Of a stretch of 64,000 nt of DNA, positions 17,855 through 25,825 are shown piece after piece. The stretch is from Cellulosimicrobium sp. Marseille-Q4280. GTDB taxonomy: Bacteria; Actinomycetota; Actinomycetes; Actinomycetales; Cellulomonadaceae. The stretch is taken from assembly GCF_943181405.1 (NCBI RefSeq), contig NZ_CALPBY010000006.1:1-64000 (forward strand). The letters run 5' to 3'. The stretch's first letter is position 1; every line of letters starts with the position of its first letter. Both the position numbers and the translations under genes were made by a program. The notes beneath the pieces are model-generated. The model did no database searches, was not told where the DNA came from, and worked only from the letters and a program-made list of their open reading frames with translations.

Positions 17855-18019
17855 TCAGCGCGATGCGGTCGTCGGCGACTGCCGGCGTGGCGCGTCGGCC
17901 CACCGGCGCCGCTCCGCGACGCGCGGTGCCACACGCCCGACGAGACGGAGCTGCTCGCGGCGCTCGATGACCTCCATGCGCCGGAGCTCACGCTCCAGAA
18001 GGGACGATGCTGCTGCCAT
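17855..18019 (-). CDS. Small basic hypothetical protein, 54 residues
   Basis: A short gene supported by AAGGAGAG placed 5 bases before ATG 18019. The product is Arg-rich and helical (MAAASSLLERELRRMEVIER, ending RRQSPTTASR), soluble, with 15 Arg in 54 residues. Small Arg-rich proteins of this kind are common in actinobacteria, but I recognise no family. Its stop lies 2 bases from the convergent glycosylase stop; its start lies 87 bases downstream of the VOC gene on the same strand, so the two may be co-transcribed. Confidence 0.55.
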   Translation of the reverse strand: MAAASSLLERELRRMEVIERREQLRLVGRVAPRVAERRRWADAPRRQSPTTASR

Positions 18020-18106
18020 GCTGCTCTCCTTCGACCGGACCGACGTGCCGCCTCCCTGCCCCCAGGGGAGGGACGGTGACGACGTCCGTTCGTGACATCG
18101 AGAGCG

Positions 18107-18535
18107 TCACCCCGTCGGCAGCACGGAGGGGTCGTACTGCTCGACGAACTCGCCCGTCGGGGGGATCGGCGTGATGACGTCGATGAGGACGCCGTTCGGG
18201 TCGGCCGTGATGAAGTGCCGCTGGCCGAACGCCTCGTCGCGCAGCGACCGCAGGACCGGGAGGCCGGCGTCAACGAGGCGCGCGTGGACCGCATCCACGT
18301 CCTCGACCTCCAGGTTGAGCAGCAGACCGCCCGCCCGGCCCCGACCGCTCTCCGGGATCGTCTCGTGGTCGCCGTCGAGCACGGCGAGGTTCACGGACTC
18401 GTCGTGCACGGACTGCAGGTGCACGTACCAGTCGCTCGTGAAGAGCGGCCGGAAGTCCAGGTGGTCGACGTAGAACGTGGCGGTCCCCGCGACGTCGCCG
18501 GTCATGATCACCGGGTACCAGCTCGTGATGCGCAC
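18107..18535 (-). CDS. VOC (glyoxalase/bleomycin-resistance-like) protein
   Basis: A 142-residue protein with two beta-alpha-beta-beta-beta modules: [20 protein letters not shown] at the N-terminus and [18 protein letters not shown] in the middle, ending with [15 protein letters not shown]. The VOC fold serves metal-dependent dioxygenases, glyoxalases and antibiotic-binding proteins, so the substrate cannot be named. It is divergent from the TetR gene at 18638 and shares its operator region, so it is probably the regulator's target. Confidence 0.85.
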   Translation of the reverse strand: MRITSWYPVIMTGDVAGTATFYVDHLDFRPLFTSDWYVHLQSVHDESVNLAVLDGDHETIPESGRGRAGGLLLNLEVEDVDAVHARLVDAGLPVLRSLRDEAFGQRHFITADPNGVLIDVITPIPPTGEFVEQYDPSVLPTG

Positions 18536-18588
18536 GACGGTGTCCTCTCCTCGCGCCCGGGCCGGAGAGATCCGGCAGCTCCGGACGG

Positions 18589-18633
18589 TTCACATACAGT
18601 CTGTCTGTTTCTCTAGAATGACGTACAGTCTGT
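18589..18633 (+). promoter_or_regulatory. Promoter with two TetR-type operators
   Basis: Two copies of TACAGTCTGTC hold the palindrome ACAG-T-CTGT at 18596-18604 and 18625-18633, 29 bp apart centre to centre. Between them lies TAGAAT (18614-18619), with TTCACA 19 bases upstream (18589-18594), a good promoter for the TetR gene. Repressor on these sites would cover the promoter and the predicted transcription start, and probably also the divergent VOC gene. Confidence 0.7.
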
Positions 18634-18637
18634 CGGT

Positions 18638-19318
18638 ATGCAAGAGGCACCGCGGGACCGCAGCACCCGGCGCAGCAACGAGGAGCGGACCCGCACCACG
18701 CAGGCGGCGCTCGTCTCGGCCGCTCGGGCGCTGTTCGTGGAGAAGGGGTACGCCGCGACGTCGACCCCCCGGATCGCGACCGCCGCGCGCGTCACCCGCG
18801 GCGCGCTGTACCACCACTTCGCCGACAAGCAGGCGTTGTTCCGTGCCGTCGTCGAGGCCGAGGCGGAGGCCGTCGCGCGGGAGATCGAGACCGCGGCCCC
18901 GGCCGAGGAGGACACCCCGGCCGCGGCCCGCCGGCAGCTCGCGGCCGGCGCCACCGCCTACCTCGACGCGATGGCCGTCCCGGGCCGCACACGGCTGCTG
19001 CTCGTCGACGCCCCGGCCGTCCTCGGCGCGGCAGCGGCCGACGACCTCGATGCGCGGCACGCGCGCCGCACCCTGCGCGAAGGGCTGCAGGCGGCGATGC
19101 GCGCGGACGCCCCCGGCGCTGGCGTGCGGGGCGCGGACGTGCCGGGCGCGGACGGTCCCGGCGCCCGCGAGCTCGACGCGCTGACGCTCCTGCTCTCCGC
19201 GGCGTTCGACCGTGCCGCGCTGGCGTCCGACGACGGCGGCGGACCGGGGCGAGACGCGCTCCGCCGCGCGGTCACGGAGCTGGTCGAGCGGGTGTGCGCG
19301 CCGCGACCCACTCGATGA
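18638..19318 (+). CDS. TetR/AcrR-family transcriptional regulator
   Basis: A 226-residue repressor. The helix-turn-helix is at about 17-65 (TTQAALVSAARALFVEKGYA, then ARVTRGALYHHFADKQALF), the standard TetR form. The C-terminal ligand domain holds an acidic/Ala-rich part and a repeated Gly-Ala-Asp linker (GAGVRGADVPGADGPGA near 155-175). The start is ATG 18638; no ribosome site precedes it and the TAGAAT hexamer is 18 bases upstream, so the transcript leader is short or absent. Autoregulation through the two operators just upstream is likely. The 3' end overlaps the convergent methyltransferase gene by 47 bases. Confidence 0.9.
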   Translation: MQEAPRDRSTRRSNEERTRTTQAALVSAARALFVEKGYAATSTPRIATAARVTRGALYHHFADKQALFRAVVEAEAEAVAREIETAAPAEEDTPAAARRQLAAGATAYLDAMAVPGRTRLLLVDAPAVLGAAAADDLDARHARRTLREGLQAAMRADAPGAGVRGADVPGADGPGARELDALTLLLSAAFDRAALASDDGGGPGRDALRRAVTELVERVCAPRPTR

Positions 19319-19955
19319 CGCCGCGCCGCGACCGCTCGTGACGCTCGACGTCGAGACCGTGCTCCTCGACCCAGCGCAGCGGCCGGCGGCGGAAGTGCTC
19401 GCCCGCGAGCGGCACGCTCACGAGCTCCGCCACGGCCTGACCGAGCCGGAGCGGCCACGACGTCGAGACGACGTGGTCGGCGAGGAGCACGAGACCGCCG
19501 GGCCGCACGACCCGCGCCATCTCCGCGAGCGCTGCCTCGTGGTCCGCGATCGCGCACAGCGAGAAGGTGCACACGACCGTGTCGAACGCGCCGTCGGGCA
19601 GGTCGAGGTCCTGTGCGTCGCCGAGCCGGAGGTCGACGTCGAGGTCGAGGTCGGCCGCGCGCCGTCGGGCGTGGTCGAGCATGGCCGGGCTCCACTCCAC
19701 ACCCGTGAGCCCGGCGGCGACCACGGCCGCCGGGTAGTGGGCGAGGTTGAGCCCGGTGCCGACCGCGACCTCGAGCGTGCGGCCCTGCGCGAGCGCGCAC
19801 ACCTGCTGCCGCACGCCCGGGAAGAGCCGTCGTTCGGCGACCGCCATGGCGCGGTCGTACGCACCGGCCTCGCGGTCCCACCTCCGGCGCAGGCGGTGCA
19901 GCCTGCGCCCGGTGGACGGGGGACGCGCGTCGGGTCCTGTCGCGTCGTCGGCCAC
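19272..19955 (-). CDS. Class I SAM-dependent methyltransferase
   Basis: A 227-residue methyltransferase of the UbiE/Methyltransf_11 type. SAM-binding motif I is TLEVAVGTGLNLAHY (about 60-75, AVGTG instead of the usual E/DxGxGxG), the acidic residue is GVEWSP, and later motifs are DAQDLDLPDGAFDTVVCTF and EMARVVRPGGLVLLADH. Close actinobacterial relatives are annotated as phosphatidylethanolamine or quinone methyltransferases; the substrate is not certain. GTG 19955 is preferred because GAGGAG lies 4 bases upstream. It lies immediately downstream of nothing on its strand except the sbcC end (34 bases). Confidence 0.85.
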   Translation of the reverse strand: MADDATGPDARPPSTGRRLHRLRRRWDREAGAYDRAMAVAERRLFPGVRQQVCALAQGRTLEVAVGTGLNLAHYPAAVVAAGLTGVEWSPAMLDHARRRAADLDLDVDLRLGDAQDLDLPDGAFDTVVCTFSLCAIADHEAALAEMARVVRPGGLVLLADHVVSTSWPLRLGQAVAELVSVPLAGEHFRRRPLRWVEEHGLDVERHERSRRGVIEWVAARTPARPAP

Positions 19956-19989
19956 GCCACTCCTCGTCGTCCGGTGCTCCTGCCTCGTC

Positions 19990-22900
19990 TCACGCTCGCA
20001 CGGCGAGGGTGCTCCCGCCCCCGGGCGCACGCCGGACCTCGACGCGCTCCGCGACGGCCTGCTTGAGCGCCTCGACGTGCGAGACGACGCCGACGACCCG
20101 TCCCCCTGCCCGCAGCCGCCCGAGAGCCCCCAGCACGACGTCGAGCGTCTCCGCGTCGAGGCTCCCGAAGCCCTCGTCGACGAACAGCGTGCCGAGCTCG
20201 ACGCCGCCCGCCTCGGCGGTCACGACGTCGGCGAGGCCGAGAGCGAGGCACAGGGACACGTAGAACGTCTCCCCGCCCGAGAGGGTGCGCGGGTCGCGCG
20301 AGCGCTCCGTCACGTGGTCGAGGACCTTCATCGCGAGACCGGTGCGGTGCGACCGCACGTCCTCGCGCGTCGCGCTGCGGACGAGCTCGTAGCGTCCCGA
20401 GGACATCTCCGCGAGGCGGTCGTTCGCGGCGGCGACGACGTCCTCGAACCGCTGGACGAGGACGAACGTCGCGAGGGACAGCGCCTGGACGTTGTCGCTG
20501 CCCGTGCCGGCCGCGAGCGCGGCCATCCGGGTCACGGGCGCGGCGTCGGCGCGGGCCGCGTGCCACACGTCGACCGCGGAGCCGATCGCGTCGGCCCCGT
20601 CCGCCGCAGCCGCTGCCTGCCGCGCGGCGAACTCGTGCCGTCGCGTCGCCGCCCGCGCCGCCTCCTCGGCCTCGGCGACGGCGGCCCGGACGGCGTCGAC
20701 GTCCGCGGTCGTGTCCTCGGCGAGCGTGGCGACGGACGGTTCGGCGAGCCCGGCGCGGAGCATCGCGAGCGCCGCCGCGTGCTGCGACACCTCGTGCTCG
20801 AGCCGCGTCCGGTCCGCGCCCTCGAGCACGGCGGCGAGCGCGTCCGCGGCGTCGGCGAAACCGCCCTGGGCCACGAGGTCCGCCACCTCGGCGTCCCGCC
20901 GGTCGACGTCGCGCCGGGCGACCGCGACCGCCGCGTGCGCCTCGGCGAGGGCGGCGACGGACCGGACGCGCTCGGCCAGTCGCGCGGCGAGCACGGCGAC
21001 CTGGTTGCGCGCCCCGGTGCCGTCGAGCGCCGTCTCCGTGCCGTCCGCACGCCCCGGCCCGTCCGTCGCCCGTGCACCGTCCGACCCGGCCGGCGCGTCC
21101 GCCCCGACGGGCCCGTCGACGAGCGCGAGCGCGGCGGCGGTCTCGCGCGCGATCTCCGCCCGGTCGGCGTCGACGGCAGCGGCGAGCTCGTCGAGCCGGG
21201 ACGTCCCCGCCGCGACGGCCTCGGCCAGCGCCGCGGCCTGCTCCTGGAGCGCGGCCGTGACCGCGTCGTGCTCGTCGAGCGCGCGCTCGGCGGCCGCGCG
21301 CTCGACCGCCGCGTCCCGCGCGACCTCGGCCTCGGCCTCGACGGCTGCGACCCGCTCACGCGCCGTGCCGGCGTCGAGGCCTCCTGCCGCGTGCCGCAGG
21401 GCGTCGCGGCGCTCGGTGAGCGCGACGACCCGGCCGGACACGTCGGTCAGCGTGGCCTCGGCCGCGGAGCGCGCCGCCTCGGCCGCCTCGACGTCGGCCG
21501 GCGTCGCGTGGTCGTCGGTCCGCGTGGCGGGTCGGGGGTGCTTCGGCGAGCCGCACACCGGGCACGGCTCCGCGGCGCCGAGGCCGGAGGCGAGCTCGCC
21601 CGCGATCCCGGCGATGCGCGCGGTGCGCACGCGCCGCTCGACCTCCACGGCGTCGCGCGCGCGCTCGGCGGCGCTCGCCCGGTCGGTGAGGGCGCGGGCC
21701 AGCTCGGCGTCCAGCGCCTCGGCGTCCGCCGCCGCGGTCGCGACCGCGCGCGCCCGCAGGGCGCGCTCCTGGAGCTCGCCGAGCCGGCCCGCTGCTTCGC
21801 CGAGCACGACGACGCGCTGCCGGAGCGCGTCCCGCGCAGCGGGACGGCCGGCACGCTCGGCCAGCACGCGGTGCCGCTCCTCGGCGGCGCGCTCGACGTC
21901 CTTGCGGCCGTCGGCCAGCTCGCGCTCGCGCGCCGGCAGGGCAGCGCCGACGGGGAGGAGCCGCTGCACGCGCACGGTCGCCGTCAGGAGGTCGGAGCGC
22001 ACTGCCTCGAGCGTGCTCTCGTCAGCGCCCGCGAGCCCCGCGGGGACGCCGGCACGCGCGAGCTCCTCGCGCTCGAGCGCAGCCCCGAGGGCGTGGGCCG
22101 CGGCGACCGCGCTCCGCGCCGCAGGAGCGACGACCGCCGCGCGTGCTGCCGCTTCGAGCCGCCGCCGGTGCTCCGCGACCCGCGGCTCGGCCTCGGTGAG
22201 GCGTGCGCGCTCGGCGCGCAGCGCGGCGCGGCGGTCGAGCGCCGCGGCCGTCGACCGCTCCACCTCCAGGCGGTCGCGCGCGACGACGAGCGCCTCGTTC
22301 GCGACGAGCTCGGCGGCCACGAGCTCGTCCGCCTCCGCCTCGCGACGCCGGGCGCGCGCCAGCGCGAGCGCGTGCACCCCGGCGCGGGCGGTCGCCTCCT
22401 CGGCTGGCTCGGCCGCCGCAGGGACGACCGACCCGGCATCCGTGTCCGCGTCCACGTCCGCGACGCCACCGGCCAGCAGCGCGTCGACGTCGTCCGGTGT
22501 CGCCCGGCGCAGGCACGCGTCGTCGCGGGCGGCCTCCCGCAGCTCGTGCGCGGCGTCGACGGCGAGGCCCGCCGCCCCGGTGAAGTGCTCGACGGCGCCC
22601 GTGACGCCCTGCCGCGCGACGTCCGTCCGGGCACGGGCGGCCCGCGCGAGCTCGCCGAGCCGTGCGGCGGCCCGTTCGTAGACCTCGGTGCCGAAGACCT
22701 TCTGCAGCAGGTCGCGGCGCTTCTCGGGCTCGGCGCGCAGGAAGCTCGCGAACTCCCCCTGCGGGAGCACGACCGTCTGCACGAGCTGGCGCCGGTCGAG
22801 ACCGACGAGACGCTGGATCTCCGCCCCGGCCTCGTCGAGCCGGGCCGACAGCAGCTCGCCCTGCGGGTCCTCGTCCGTGAAGGACGGCACCGCCGGGAGC

Positions 22901-23256
22901 CGCCACAACCGGACCGACGCCTGCTGCGTCGTCATGCCCTCGCCGCGCTTCTTCGGGCGGCGGTACTCGGGGGTCCGGCGCACGCGGAAGACGCCGCCCG
23001 GGACCTCGAGCACGAGGTCCACGAACGACTCGACGTCCCCCGCCGCGAAGGCCGAGCGCAGCCGGTCGTCGCTCGTCGCCTCCGACGCGACCTTGCCGTA
23101 GAGGGCGAAGACGATCGTGTCGATGATCGTGGACTTGCCCGACCCGGTCGGTCCGTCGAGCAGGAAGATGCCCGACGCGCCGAGCGTCGCGAGGTCGATG
23201 CGGTGCTGCCCCGGGAACGGTCCGATCGCCTGGAAGGTCAGGGAGTGCAGGTGCAT
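19990..23256 (-). CDS. sbcC: SbcC-type DNA repair ATPase (Rad50-like)
   Basis: A 1,088-residue SMC-like ATPase, partner of SbcD in the nuclease that opens hairpins and processes double-strand breaks. Walker A GPTGSGKST is at 35-43, the Q-loop region includes VVLPQGEFASFLRAEPEKR, a Zn-hook CPVC lies near 564-567 between two long coiled coils, and the C-terminal ABC half has LSGGETFYVSLCLALGLADV near 990 with Walker B GTLFVDEGFGSLD. Length and order match SbcC. The ATG overlaps the sbcD stop by one base (TGATG), so the subunits are translationally coupled. The coiled coils are extremely Ala/Arg-rich, as expected at this GC. Confidence 0.95.
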   Translation of the reverse strand: MHLHSLTFQAIGPFPGQHRIDLATLGASGIFLLDGPTGSGKSTIIDTIVFALYGKVASEATSDDRLRSAFAAGDVESFVDLVLEVPGGVFRVRRTPEYRRPKKRGEGMTTQQASVRLWRLPAVPSFTDEDPQGELLSARLDEAGAEIQRLVGLDRRQLVQTVVLPQGEFASFLRAEPEKRRDLLQKVFGTEVYERAAARLGELARAARARTDVARQGVTGAVEHFTGAAGLAVDAAHELREAARDDACLRRATPDDVDALLAGGVADVDADTDAGSVVPAAAEPAEEATARAGVHALALARARRREAEADELVAAELVANEALVVARDRLEVERSTAAALDRRAALRAERARLTEAEPRVAEHRRRLEAAARAAVVAPAARSAVAAAHALGAALEREELARAGVPAGLAGADESTLEAVRSDLLTATVRVQRLLPVGAALPARERELADGRKDVERAAEERHRVLAERAGRPAARDALRQRVVVLGEAAGRLGELQERALRARAVATAAADAEALDAELARALTDRASAAERARDAVEVERRVRTARIAGIAGELASGLGAAEPCPVCGSPKHPRPATRTDDHATPADVEAAEAARSAAEATLTDVSGRVVALTERRDALRHAAGGLDAGTARERVAAVEAEAEVARDAAVERAAAERALDEHDAVTAALQEQAAALAEAVAAGTSRLDELAAAVDADRAEIARETAAALALVDGPVGADAPAGSDGARATDGPGRADGTETALDGTGARNQVAVLAARLAERVRSVAALAEAHAAVAVARRDVDRRDAEVADLVAQGGFADAADALAAVLEGADRTRLEHEVSQHAAALAMLRAGLAEPSVATLAEDTTADVDAVRAAVAEAEEAARAATRRHEFAARQAAAAADGADAIGSAVDVWHAARADAAPVTRMAALAAGTGSDNVQALSLATFVLVQRFEDVVAAANDRLAEMSSGRYELVRSATREDVRSHRTGLAMKVLDHVTERSRDPRTLSGGETFYVSLCLALGLADVVTAEAGGVELGTLFVDEGFGSLDAETLDVVLGALGRLRAGGRVVGVVSHVEALKQAVAERVEVRRAPGGGSTLAVRA

Positions 23257-24515
23257 CAGGCGCTCCGGTCCGCGGCGAGGGCGTCCTCGAGCGCGCCGCG
23301 CAGCACGACGACCTCGGCGTCCGACGGCGCGCGACCCGAGACGTGCTCGACGAAGTCGCGCGCGACGTCGAGCGGGTCGTGCCCCGCACCGACGGCCGTC
23401 ACGGTCTCCCGCTCGGCCGGGCGCGGCGGACGGTGCGTCACCTGGAGGGCGTGCGGGAACCGCCCCCTGACGCGCGCGTAGAGCTCGGAGGGACGCACCG
23501 GGTCCGTGACGACGACGCGCAGCCAGTCGTCGACGTGGTTCTCCCCCGCGGCGCCGAGCAGGTCGTCGAGCGTCCCCGTGAGGTCCGCCAGCCGACGGGG
23601 CACCGGCGCAGGGACGAGCTGGACCGCGTCGTCGCCCGACTCCCCCAGCCGTCCGACGTCCACGAGGGCCGTGGACTTGCGCTGGCGCGCCTCCGAGAAG
23701 GAGAACGCGAGCGGCGACCCGGAGTACCGCGCGACGGGCGCCGCGGCACCCGCGACGGGGCCGGCCTCTCCGGGCGCGTCCCGGGCGACCTCGGGCACGA
23801 CGACGCGCTGCGGACCGTGCAGGTGGCCGAGCGCCACGTAGTCGAGGCCCCACCCGCCGAACGCACCGGCGGGCACCGCGTCGACGCCACCGACCCGGAT
23901 GTCCCGCTCGGACTCGGACACCAGCCCGCCCACGACGAACGCGTGGCCCATGACGACCGCCCGGCCTACGAACCCGCTCGCGCGACGTCGGGCGAGGTCC
24001 CCGCCCACCCGGCGCATCGCGGCGCTCATGACGGCCTCGTGGGACCGCGCGAGCGGGCTCGACGCGTCGTCCGCGAGGACGGACCGTGCCGCGTCGGGGT
24101 CGAGGTAGGGCAGGGCGTACACGAGCATCGTCCCGTCGCCCGCCCCCGTCCGGCTCCCCGGGTGAGGCGCCAGGACGACCGGAGCCCCGACGTCGGGCAC
24201 CCGCGTGCGCAGGTGGACGCCCGGCCGCAGGAGCTGCTCGGCGAAGCCGAGGCGGACCGCGGAGTCGTGGTTCCCGGGTGTCAGGACGACGTGCGCGTGC
24301 TCCGCGAGGCGCGCCACGGCGTCGGACAGGAGCGAGACCGCCTCCACCGGCGGGATGGCCCGGTCGTACACGTCTCCGGCGACGAGCACCGCGTCGACCC
24401 GCTCGGCACGGACGAGCTCGACGAGGTGGTCGACGAACGCGGCCTGGTGCTCCAGGAGGTCGACCCCGTGGAGCGTGCGCCCGAGGTGCCAGTCGGACGT
24501 GTGCAGGAACCGCAT
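23256..24515 (-). CDS. sbcD: SbcD-type exonuclease subunit (Mre11-like)
   Basis: A 419-residue metallophosphoesterase-fold nuclease. Motifs in order: MRFLHTSDWHLGRTLHGVDL (residues 1-20), VAGDVYDRAIPP, TPGNHDS, and later VMGHAFVVGG and YVALGHLHGPQ with the metal-binding histidines. It supplies the Mn-dependent nuclease activity to the SbcC ATPase encoded directly downstream. Length is typical. ATG 24515 opens the operon; the 79-base gap to the STAS gene stop on the same strand carries a small GC hairpin. Confidence 0.95.
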   Translation of the reverse strand: MRFLHTSDWHLGRTLHGVDLLEHQAAFVDHLVELVRAERVDAVLVAGDVYDRAIPPVEAVSLLSDAVARLAEHAHVVLTPGNHDSAVRLGFAEQLLRPGVHLRTRVPDVGAPVVLAPHPGSRTGAGDGTMLVYALPYLDPDAARSVLADDASSPLARSHEAVMSAAMRRVGGDLARRRASGFVGRAVVMGHAFVVGGLVSESERDIRVGGVDAVPAGAFGGWGLDYVALGHLHGPQRVVVPEVARDAPGEAGPVAGAAAPVARYSGSPLAFSFSEARQRKSTALVDVGRLGESGDDAVQLVPAPVPRRLADLTGTLDDLLGAAGENHVDDWLRVVVTDPVRPSELYARVRGRFPHALQVTHRPPRPAERETVTAVGAGHDPLDVARDFVEHVSGRAPSDAEVVVLRGALEDALAADRSA

Positions 24516-24553
24516 GGTGCGACCGTAGCCGCACGCACCGACACCGTCCGGGA

Positions 24554-24572
24554 GGCCGGCGGGACACCGGCC
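24554..24572 (-). terminator. Small GC hairpin after the STAS gene
   Basis: Arms GGCCGG (24554-24559) and CCGGCC (24567-24572) with a 7-base loop lie 22 bases downstream of the STAS gene stop. Weak evidence; no U-run. Confidence 0.3.
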
Positions 24573-24594
24573 GGCGCAGACCGGTCGCGGCGCG

Positions 24595-24969
24595 TCAGCC
24601 GACGCGGACGACCTCGGTCGGCCCGGTCGTCGCGCCGCTGCGGACCACGGGGATGCGCCCGCCCATGCCGATCATCTCGAGCAGCTCGACGATGCTCGGG
24701 GACGGGTCGCGCAGCTCGACGGCGCGGCCGTCCTCCTCGCCCAGCATGTAGAGCTGGATGATGAACGCGATGCCCGAGGAGTCGATGAACGTCACCCCGG
24801 CGACGTCGACCGTCACCGGCCCGCGCGTGTCGAGGACGTACGACATCGCCTCGCTCGCCCGGTCGCGGAGCGCGGCGTCCACCTCGCCCCACATCGTCAC
24901 GACGACGCCGCCCTCGTGCGGCGCGTAGGTGATCCCGTTCGCGCGGTCGATCACGCTGACTGTCTCCAT
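24595..24969 (-). CDS. STAS-domain anti-anti-sigma factor-like protein
   Basis: A 124-residue single STAS domain. The core strand-turn VTVDVAGVTFIDSSGIAFII puts the phospho-acceptor serine at residues 64-65 (DSSG), followed by the usual alpha helix and the GMGGRIPVV end. Such proteins sequester anti-sigma kinases when dephosphorylated by PP2C phosphatases. No anti-sigma kinase gene is adjacent, so the partner is unknown; the SpoIIE phosphatase at 2052-3827 is a possible partner only by class. METVSV (24969) was chosen as start because the frame upstream reads unlike the family. The 293-base gap upstream (24970-25262) shows nothing I can assign beyond presumed promoter. Confidence 0.85.
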   Translation of the reverse strand: METVSVIDRANGITYAPHEGGVVVTMWGEVDAALRDRASEAMSYVLDTRGPVTVDVAGVTFIDSSGIAFIIQLYMLGEEDGRAVELRDPSPSIVELLEMIGMGGRIPVVRSGATTGPTEVVRVG

Positions 24970-25262
24970 GCGTCCCAGCTCCACCGTCTCTCGAACCGAC
25001 TGCTGTCGCGCCCCTGCCCCGACCACGTCCAACGCCCGGAGGACGACCCCTGTTCCCCGAAGGGTGCACGGTGGGGTGACGTCCCGCACGGACGACCGCG
25101 GCCGAAGCACCCTGAGTCTGCACCTGTCGCGGCCGGCACACCACCCCGTGCGCGCCCGCCAGGACGGATCTGCGCGAGACGTCCACAGGCCGCCGGAGTG
25201 CGAGGACCGGGGCGAGGCACCCGACGAGGACGCGGGGCACCGCCGGTCACGGCCCCGGAAGG

Positions 25263-25787
25263 CTACGCGGGGTCGGTGACGTCGGCGACCTGTGCGTCCA
25301 GCGCGCGGACGAGCGCCGCACCGTCGACGGTCGCCGCGACGCCGTGCGCGCCCGCACCGATCGACACCTGACCGACGCCGTCCCCGGAGTCCGCGGCGTT
25401 CCCGGACACGTCGACCTCGTCCCCGTCAGGGAGCGCGACGACGCGCAGGTCTGCGACGACCGGCCACGCGTGCGTCGCGCCGAACGGCGTGATCGTGCCG
25501 CGCTCGTACCCGGTGACGTCGCGTGCGACCTCCTTGTCGGGCATCGAGAGCCGCGAGACGCCGAGCAGCGCCCGCAGCTTCGGCCACGAGATCTGCCGGT
25601 CGCCGGGCACGAGGACGAAGAGGTAGTCGTCCTCCGCGCGCCGCACGACGATCGTCTTGAGGACCCGCGACGGGTCCACGCCGCGCGCCGCGGCGGCCTC
25701 CTCGAGCGAGGAGACCGGTCCGTGCCGCGTGATCGTGTGGTCGATGCCCGACGCCTCCAGCGCCGCCTCGGCGCGCTCGCTGCCCAT
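25263..25787 (-). CDS. YbaK/ProX-type aminoacyl-tRNA deacylase
   Basis: A 174-residue trans-editing protein that hydrolyses mischarged tRNA, probably Cys-tRNA(Pro) by analogy with YbaK/EbsC. The fold signature includes RVLKTIVVRRAEDDYLFVLV with the conserved Lys (residue 44), ISWPKLRALLG, DVTGYERGTITPFG (the GxxxGxxxPFG motif near 92-103) and a C-terminal GAHGVAATVDGAAL. Length is usual for the family. The start is ATG 25787. It lies 39 bases downstream of the epoxide hydrolase gene on the same strand? No: it lies past that gene's stop, so co-transcription is possible. Confidence 0.88.
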   Translation of the reverse strand: MGSERAEAALEASGIDHTITRHGPVSSLEEAAAARGVDPSRVLKTIVVRRAEDDYLFVLVPGDRQISWPKLRALLGVSRLSMPDKEVARDVTGYERGTITPFGATHAWPVVADLRVVALPDGDEVDVSGNAADSGDGVGQVSIGAGAHGVAATVDGAALVRALDAQVADVTDPA

Positions 25788-25825
25788 GCCACCCGACCCT
25801 ACGCGGCCCGTCCGCGTCGTGGGGA

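Noticed and set aside
19747-23481. A 1,244-codon forward frame over sbcC
   Set aside because: The minus-strand frame carries Walker A, Zn hook and signature of SbcC; the forward frame is composition noise.
24970-25262. Possible gene in the gap upstream of the STAS gene
   Set aside because: Frames here are low-complexity, without ribosome sites or motifs.
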